From positions 2,046,001 through 2,110,000 of the forward strand of contig JAFKAC010000006.1 in assembly GCA_025766275.1 (NCBI GenBank): a DNA stretch of 64,000 nucleotides, in the 5' to 3' direction. The notes beneath the pieces were generated by a model. The model saw only the letters and a list, made by a program, of their open reading frames with translations, made no database searches and was not told where the DNA came from. Within the stretch, counting starts at the first letter, position 1. Every line of letters starts with the position of its first letter. Below are positions 57,227 through 64,000 of the stretch, piece after piece. The position numbers were made by a program, and so were the translations under genes. The stretch is from Lactarius indigo. Taxonomy: Eukaryota > Basidiomycota > Agaricomycetes > Russulales > Russulaceae.

Positions 57227-57398
57227 GTACGGTGGACTAAGTAAGTGTACGAACTTAAAATGTGCCAAACATGGGTTGTCCATTTTCTACCACATTAGTC
57301 AAATGAACAACACTTGCCAGACAAGCGGTTGTTACGCTCACGCAAGGGCATGTGATGACACCATGTGTACGTGCCCGTGTCTTCTTGGTATTGCCTAA
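57189..57398 (+). CDS. hypothetical small cysteine-rich peptide
   Basis: A 69-codon frame starting MRRLLCLSLFAIK (hydrophobic start) with nine cysteines, eight of them after residue 19, including CTNLKC, CQTSGC and CTCPC. It overlaps the preceding fragment in another frame. Small secreted cysteine-rich proteins are common in fungi, but the signal-like segment is short and nothing else supports expression. Confidence 0.25.
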   Translation: MRRLLCLSLFAIKYGGLSKCTNLKCAKHGLSIFYHISQMNNTCQTSGCYAHARACDDTMCTCPCLLGIA

Positions 57399-57448
57399 TA
57401 AACAAGGGCCTTCCACCTGAACGCCGCTCTCGATGCACCTGCAAATGG

Positions 57449-60400
57449 CTACGCTTTCGCCCCAGCAATGTTCTTCTTCTGTTCTTTTAACTGTGCAATT
57501 CTCTGAAGAACCAAAGTGCTCCTCATGAGCCCGACAAATCTAGATAGAATGTAAAGAGTACAAGACGCACCTGCTTGCGCTCCTCTTTCCTGCGTGCCAT
57601 CTCTGCGGCCTTTTCTTCTTTCGTCATCCCAGCTTTACTCGGCACGGGAGAAGTGGGCAATGCCGCGCCATCGCTTGGCGCAGGGGATCCGAGAGGTGTT
57701 GATCGCGGACTCGGTGATGGCGAGAGCGCCGCGACGCGCGCGGGCCGTGCAGCCTGTACGGTCTGCGTCCGGGCCGGTGTGACCGTCGTCGCTATGGCAG
57801 GCGAAGTGAGTTCTGTAACTGGAATGGGCACAGGTGGCGGAGCGGGTTCCTCAAATGCCCCCCACGGGTCCTCGTCGTTCGCGGTGCCTCCCCAACCGCC
57901 ACCCGACTGTGCTGGCGTGCTTTCGAATGCGTCTGTGGCGGTGGTTGATTAGTTGCCATGTCAGAGTTTTTGAGACGGTGTGGTACGTGCTCCAGTCGTC
58001 TGCGTCCGCGTTGAGGTCCATCAGATCGCCACCCCAGCGCACCTCGTCTGCTAGTCCTCCTGGCAGAACACCTGGAGATACTGCTTTGTGAGCGCCGAGC
58101 TGCAGTCCCTTAGGTTTGCTCCCGCTTGGGATCGGCGGGGCCGATGCCTGACTACCGAACGTAGGTCTTGAGTCGCTTGGAACGGGAGGCGGTGGTGTTT
58201 GGGTCGACGATATCGCTGACTGCATGTCTGCGGGAGTAAACTGCACGGGGTCATAAGAAAGAGAGGGCATCGTATATGAGATGAGATAACCCACCTTCTT
58301 TCCAATCGAGGATATTGCCCAGCCCGCAAGAGCACCTGCTGCTCCGGCAGCGGAGCTGACCAGGGTGGCTTCGGCAGCCACCATTCGGTGTGCTGAGGCC
58401 GAGAGTAGGTCCGTCGCCTACGAGCGCAGTTTCGGGCTGAGACCCTCAGTTCAGGCTTATCAGGTATATAGAAGACCAACGAACCATCTTTCGCCGCGTG
58501 TTCCTCCAGTATCTGGACGAGCATTGCTACCGCTTTGAATGCCTGGTCCCGCACGATCCTATTCGCGAGTTGTCAGATAAAGTGGGTAGGGAAAAAAAGA
58601 CAGCTTACTTTTCCTTGTCCACCAAGGCCCCCGCAACGAGACCTACTACTTTTCCTGCCAGCTCCTCGACTTCGAATAGGTTCGCGCAGGCCATGCAGGT
58701 CATGAGTGCAGCGACCCTAGCTGGTGGGAAAGTATCCTTCAGTGCTTTGGCGCATGCCGCACCGAGTACCTTCCGTCGGGTATTTGGTCCCAATGTCGGC
58801 CCGAGGCGGCCGATAAGGATGATCGAATTGGTGCGGATCGGCGCTTCGAGGTCAGACTGAAGTCGCGCAAGGTGACGAAGCAGGTCGTTGTTCAAGATAC
58901 GCTCTGTGAACTGGAAAGGAGAGAAGATTGAGCCTAGGTCTGCGTAGAAACCAGCACCTGGTATACCTTGTCAGAAAGAAGGCCAATGACTTTGACCGTC
59001 GCTTCTCGAATGACTGGGATCGTGTCTGTGAATCCTGTTTGCTAAGTCCTATCTGTTAGCAGCACGAAGGTGTCGTTATTCAGATCTCACAAGGTTTGGC
59101 CAAATCTTATCTGACACCATCTGCTTGTCGAGTTTATCGGCGAACTCGGGTAGCGCGTCAAGCAGCGCCATACGCGTCCCACGATCCGGATTTGAGAATA
59201 GCTTCACTATGGGCTCCAGAACGAGGGTTTTATACTCATCTGGTAGAACATAGCTACCGAGCTGGACCACGAGCGGAACGATAGATGGGGCAGAGGTAGT
59301 CATAGTCGTGAGAGAGAGAGAATTGAGCAAGGCAGGAAGAATGAGGCGCGTCGAGAATGTAGGTGGAAGTGTCGGGGTCGCATCTTTGATCATCCTTCGC
59401 ATCGTATTTCTGTCAGCTTAGGCGTCTTGACTGGTGGCGGAGGGGCACGCACCGAAGTAGAGTGGCTCTTTCTCCATCTGTCATCAAACCAAAGTTCCCC
59501 AACCCTTCGCATATCTTAAACAGTCTGTTTCCGCCAAAAAAACCTCCGCTCTCCCCAAGGCTTTCTGCCATGCCGACATCGAGCAATGCTTTTGGTGTCA
59601 TTCGACCCTTCGGGTTTGGATTGAGCATCTTCTTGAACGACTGGCCATAGCGAGGGTGGGATTGCCCCTCGCGCGGAGGGCTGAGGAGGGCTGTACGGTG
59701 GGTCTAAGAATGACGGATGCGAGACGCCTGGGTTGAAAAGATTGAATATGAGCAATGCTAAGGCATAGGCGTCAACTGCCGCAATTGGTCCGCTACAGAA
59801 TATGATTGGACCACTCCCAAACGAAGGTAAAAGGGAACGCTCACTCTTTTAATGCAGCCCACCCGCCCTTCTCGTTTTCGGGCATTCGATGGATATTCAA
59901 ATCCCCGGCGTAGGTCTAGCATTCTTGATATGATGCAGCGCGATAAGGCGGGGTATAAGAGATGAACTACGCACAACGAGGACGGCATTCTGTTCTGCTG
60001 GGTCGCTGAATAGTTCAAACCCTCCTAATTTCCATTCACCGGTGGAAGATATAAATATCGAGCTGATGCGAACAGTACCGTGAGCAGCGTTGCACGAGGT
60101 GTGGATGAAGGAAAGGGCGATCTAGATTGTAGGCATGAGATACGAGAAGAGCAGCGGGAAATGAAAGCGTGAATCCAACTGCGCGAATTTTCACCCCGTG
60201 CTGAAGGACAACGTACTGTTATGCGATGCAACCCCCATAATATCCAGTCCTGCTTATCTTTCATGGACGTAGCCTCCAATGACGACAGTTCTGCAGAGAG
60301 TAGCTTGACACGTTCCGTCATGATGTAGATCGTTCCATCCGCCTCGACAGCGTCCATAAATTTGAGAATATCGGGATGTCGCGTAACGCGCAACCTTCGG

Positions 60401-60676
60401 AGCGCATTCTGGGCGACAGGGAGCAAATTGCGCCATTTCTGGCTGTTAAACTCGAAAACGGACACGGGGGTTCCATCATCCTACCGTATTCAGCTTATCA
60501 GACGAAGGATGTCAAACAAAAAGATCTTTACCCGCTTTGTTGCGTCGTACAACGTCCAGATGCTGAGAGTGTCGAGAGGCGGAAGCTTTTTTCCAAGCGA
60601 AAAAGGTAGATTGAGACCAGACTTTTGTACTATAGAAGACACAGCGGCACTGCCGAGTGTTCCTGAGATAATCCAT
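57449..60676 (-). CDS. SCY1: SCY1-family pseudokinase with HEAT repeats
   Basis: Orthologue of Scy1/SCYL1-type proteins, which pair an inactive kinase domain with HEAT repeats and act in COPI trafficking and tRNA export (family knowledge). Start at 60676 (MDYLR). The next conserved stretch TLGSAAVSSIVQKSGLNLPF is one base out of frame (extra A near 60659-60663). Then SIWTLYDATKR, GTPVSVFEFNSQKW, RVTRHPDILKFMDAVE and YIMTERVKLL (kinase N-lobe). HEAT region: EYKTLVLEPIVKLFSNPDRG, TGFTDTIPVIREATVKVIGL, NNDLLRHLARLQSDLEAPIR and PARVAALMTCMACANLFEVE. A Ser/Pro-rich tail ends in the basic coil MTKEEKAAEMARRKEERKQ and RIAQLKEQKKNIAGAKA, stop 57449-57451. Many 50-60 bp introns. It is the source of the three relics in the lectin region. 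Divergent from MED14. Confidence 0.85.
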
Positions 60677-60918
60677 AATGAGGTGTTGCCAACAAGAGCG
60701 TAATACCCACGTGGACGTCCCGCTCGCGCATCCGGAACACGCTCCGGCCTTTGGCCACACCCCCTTCTCTATTCCCGCCCTCGTCTGCAGCACCGTCTGT
60801 TGCGAGTTCCGTCTTTCATTTAGGTTCTCTTCGTGCAACCTCATGCCATACCTGTGACCGACTAGACACCTGTCAACGACTCGGATCCCCGGCTCTCCCA
60901 TACCTCCCCTGTTCCTAA
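60677..60918. promoter_or_regulatory. shared divergent promoter region SCY1/MED14
   Basis: About 242 bp between the two start codons, pyrimidine-rich on the plus strand before the MED14 ATG (CCTCCCCTGTTCCTAAAATG). No TATA box seen. A bidirectional promoter is inferred from the spacing. Confidence 0.45.
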
Positions 60919-63900
60919 AATGTCTCTAAACGGGACCAACCTCGCGGCTTCCACATCCTTACCCTTCCCCCATTCTTGACGTTCTTGATCCCAGTTTAAA
61001 TGGCTTTGACGAGCCACCAATCGAGCTACTAGAGGCAGAACTGCCAGTCGTAGATGACGGTCAAGTTCCACTGAGCGAACTCGTCTCGCGTGTAGTGCAG
61101 GCATGCTATGCGGAGATGACAGAGATGGCAGAGACGTGAGTGCTTACAGCTTTTTGTTGTCTTGGATCGTGGAAACTCCCCGCGCCTGGTAGCTCATTGT
61201 ATGCGGCTGAATATGCCCTTTCCTTTTCTTCAGTCTCCCTAGCATGTCGGACAGCGCCCGAAAACGCAAGCTGGCTGACTTCGTTGTCGCATGGAAGAAA
61301 CAGGTGGTAAAGCTTTACGCCGTCACGAAGTGGTCGCGGGACGCAGACATAGTCCAGAAATGCATGGTGCGCAGACCTCCCACCTCGTTCGTGGCGACAC
61401 CTCTAACTCACTTTCAACGAAGAATATTACTGCTTTCCTAATGAACCAGAATCGCCAAGTTTGACGAAGTAATTCACGGACTGACGTACGCAAGAGACAG
61501 CTTGGACGGCGCAAGGTACGATGGTCTATCGTCTTAAGCTAAGCTCGCTCCTATATGCGCGCTCATGGATAACAGGCTACGAAATCATGACCTTCTTACA
61601 TCGTTAGACGTCCTCACTACAGGGTCCTACCGGCGCCTCCCCACTATCATCAAGGTGCGGACATTTACTCAAGGCAACTCTCCGGGTGTTGAAGATGACT
61701 ACAGAAGTCCATAATACCACCTCCTCGCCTCACCTGACGACCAAGTCTCGAAAGTCCTAACCGACCTTGAAACGCTCACGCGGTTCCGACTACGGATGAC
61801 AGAGATAGTTCCCATCGAAATGTCTAACTACCGTATCCGCATGTAGCTTTCCCTCAACCCCCTCGCAGCACTTACTGACAGCCTTGCGAGACAGTCGATG
61901 GGCGCGCCTGGTTCACCGTTCATAACCTTTTTGAGGCTTCTATCTGCCTGCGAGGTGGAAATCAAGACCATGGGTGGTTTTTTGTCCACGTCGAGTTCTT
62001 ATTCACAGTTGGCGGGGATCGGACGGGCATGCAAGGTCCGCAGCGCCTCACTTCTTCTACTTCTTCTCGATTTATGCCAGCGCACAGAATTTCCCCGCAA
62101 GCCCACAGGCGTCCTCAAGGACCACCTCACAATCGAAGCGGATAACCGTCTGGGCTGTTACCTCCCAATGCCTGAGCCCGAACAACCTCCAGATCCGAAT
62201 CTTCCAGCTCCTACAGAGCGGCCAAGGCTCCCAGAAGATGTTGTTGATGCACCGTTGGTTCGGAATCTACAACTTCCTTCGTAAGCGCTTCGCTTGGTCC
62301 TTTCATAAGTCTGAGAAACTGAAGAGGGTCGTAGAAATGATGTCAATGTCATATCAGTTGGAGATACTTTGGTACCAGGTATGTTCTTAAGCCCCCACCA
62401 TTCCCCCACTACACCATTAATCTCTCACGACCAGGCGGAACGTCTCCGTTCACTCGGTTGGGGCGATTTCCTGAAGGTCGAGATGTCGCGCGATCGTAAG
62501 GCGTTAAGCGTCTCTTACTGGATGTAAGCTTCCTTCTTGCCCTATTCTCGATTTTGTTCCCCTATGTTATGCAGTCGCCAGCCTCCTCCCCGTCCGCCTC
62601 CTCCTGCCGCGCGCTTTCAGCTACCCCTTCTCGGCGGGACCCTCAAGATCGAGTTGCGGACTACAACTGATCCAATCCGTGGGCCCCGTGCCCGCGTCCT
62701 TGCGGAGCTTCAGGACCGTGCTAAGCTTAACGGGCGAAGGCCATCAGACACGGTGGAGGGTACAAGATGGAGCGTCGCTATGGGAACCTGCACCACAGGC
62801 ACTAGGCATCGCACTCACAGGGAATGGTGCTATTCTTGCGCCCGAGCAGCTCTTTGTAGTACGTGGGTTTTGATCTCGTCTTTGGAGCTTGTGAGCGATG
62901 GCGCCAGCAGGACTGCACAAGACCTTGACTTCGAGCGCTTGATTCGGACAGTGATCGACACGCATACGCGTGCCATCTTCCGCGAGTTTGCGCTGCGGTT
63001 ACAGGGCAATCCGGTATTTTCTCTGCCAGGTGCAGTCAAGGTTGTTGAAGAAGGTACGCATTCTCTCTCTCCTTATCCGCCACGTAATCTATATGCTGAT
63101 AATTTCATAAAAAGTAGCAGGTCTACAAGCCTTACACGTGCACCTATGTGCTGATGAGATTCGTCGTCGTCACCATCGAGCCTCGTACTGGTAAGATCAG
63201 CCTCCGGGACACAGGGGACCTTGGCGCGGCAGGGACGTGGCCCACGCTTCCTAGCCATCTCATGAGAAATTGAACGAAAACCCAACGGTGTTGCTGTTAG
63301 AAGCACTCACAAGGCTACGCATCAAGGTGCGTGACTCTATTCTCCTTTTCACAGACGCTGATTAATGTACCCCTAGACGATTGTTGAGCTGGCAGAGCAG
63401 AAAGCCAATTATCTGGGTCTACTGACGTTCAGGCAACGCAATTTCTCGCGCGACGGTGAGCGCTATAGCAACTTCCTGCTTCGACACTTTACTCACTCCT
63501 GCCCTTGCACCGTTTGCCTCCAGAATTTATCAAATTTGGCGTCACAGTACGCGGACTACTCTACATCCAACTCACACCTTTCCCCACGCACTACCTCGTC
63601 CTTGTTGTCACTGATACCGACTTCCGCTACGCTCTCATTAGCGTCAAGATCGTCCCAGATAGCATGTACCAAAGTCTCGTCATGGAGGACATTGGATGGC
63701 TCGATGTGGAAAGGATATGTGGACGTGGCCGGGAGGCGAGGGCGTTGAAAGTTGCCCGAGAATCAGGTTTTGGCCCTTCTGCCGAGTCATCAAGGTGCGC
63801 AGGATGGTCGAGTTCGGGCACAATGGGAATGTGGCTGACGAAAGCCCAGGTTTAGACTGGAGACTCAGGTCTTGCACGAACTCTACACTTATTGCTGGTA

Positions 63901-64000
63901 TGAACTCTGCCTCATTACTACCTTGTTTGGGACTGATCACTCGCTTTGCAGCGCCCGCGTTGCACATACGAAGGTCGAGAAGCAACTCAAGAGGCTTAAC
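60919..64000 (+). CDS. MED14: Mediator subunit 14 (Rgr1), 5' part, runs off the window
   Basis: Mediator backbone/tail subunit for RNA polymerase II transcription. Exon 1 ends at 61135, exon 2 is 61234-61366 and exon 3 starts at 61423 (98- and 56-bp introns). Conserved blocks: GQVPLSELVSRVVQACYAEM, TLPSMSDSARKRKLADFVVA, VTKWSRDADIVQKCM, NITAFLMNQNRQ, FDEVIHGLTYARDSLDGAR, LRNHDLLTSLDVLTTGSYRR, SMSYQLEILWYQ, RARVLAELQDRAKL, HTRAIFREFALRLQG, VVVTIEPRTGKISL and LETQVLHELYTYC at the edge. The ATG at 60919 is out of frame with the following exon unless a base is missing in the C-run at 60967-60971. A second break is an extra G near 61459. The C-terminus lies beyond 64000. Confidence 0.85.

Noticed and set aside
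1..64000. tRNA or rRNA genes
   Set aside because: No cloverleaf-capable sequence with both A and B boxes was recognised by eye. The initiator-tRNA-like stretch at 27.1 kb is only the retroelement primer-binding site.

Overview
The window looks like a gene-poor, repeat-rich stretch of a filamentous basidiomycete genome, probably an Agaricomycete. The evidence is coding exons split by many 40-100 bp GT-AG introns, a fungal Tnp2-type transposase with its companion gene, a DUF6533-type membrane protein relic, sedolisin (S53) relics, and SCY1 and MED14 proteins of fungal type. I cannot fix the genus from sequence alone.

Layout. 0.8-2.1 kb (-): decayed S53 protease. 4.6-7.0 kb (-): multi-exon MFS transporter. 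8.3-9.8 kb (-): decayed DUF6533 membrane protein. 14.8-16.8 kb (+): second decayed S53 protease. The rest of 7-19 kb shows no convincing genes, only diverged low-copy repeats. 19.4-32.7 kb: a two-gene CACTA/Tnp2-like DNA transposon (transposase plus a 4-exon companion gene). Its transposase exon is split by a complete 6,851-bp Ty1/copia retrotransposon with identical 542-bp LTRs and a 5-bp target duplication. 32.9 kb: orphan first exon of a secreted protein beside a tandem short repeat. 33.6-37.2 kb (-): transcription factor with two C2H2-type fingers, a Zn2Cys6 cluster and a fungal-specific TF domain.

38.4-54.1 kb: two head-to-tail copies of a ~7.8-kb unit. Each carries a divergent pair of jacalin-like lectin genes on inverted flanks, plus relics of a SCY1 gene and a proteasome Rpn8 gene. 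A fifth, best-preserved lectin copy follows at 54.6-55.4 kb. 55.8-57.2 kb: fragments of a possible non-LTR element. 57.4-60.7 kb (-): the SCY1-family pseudokinase, source of the relics. It is divergent from MED14 (+, 60.9 kb to the window edge) across ~240 bp.

Theme: a housekeeping block (SCY1/MED14) sits beside a lectin locus amplified by inverted then tandem duplication that swept along pieces of neighbouring genes, and beside nested transposons. Several conserved genes (TF, SCY1, MED14, four of five lectins) carry isolated single-base frameshifts while the transposon ORFs are intact. Either the assembly has residual indel errors or some of these genes are decaying, so broken-gene calls outside the clearly relic regions are provisional.
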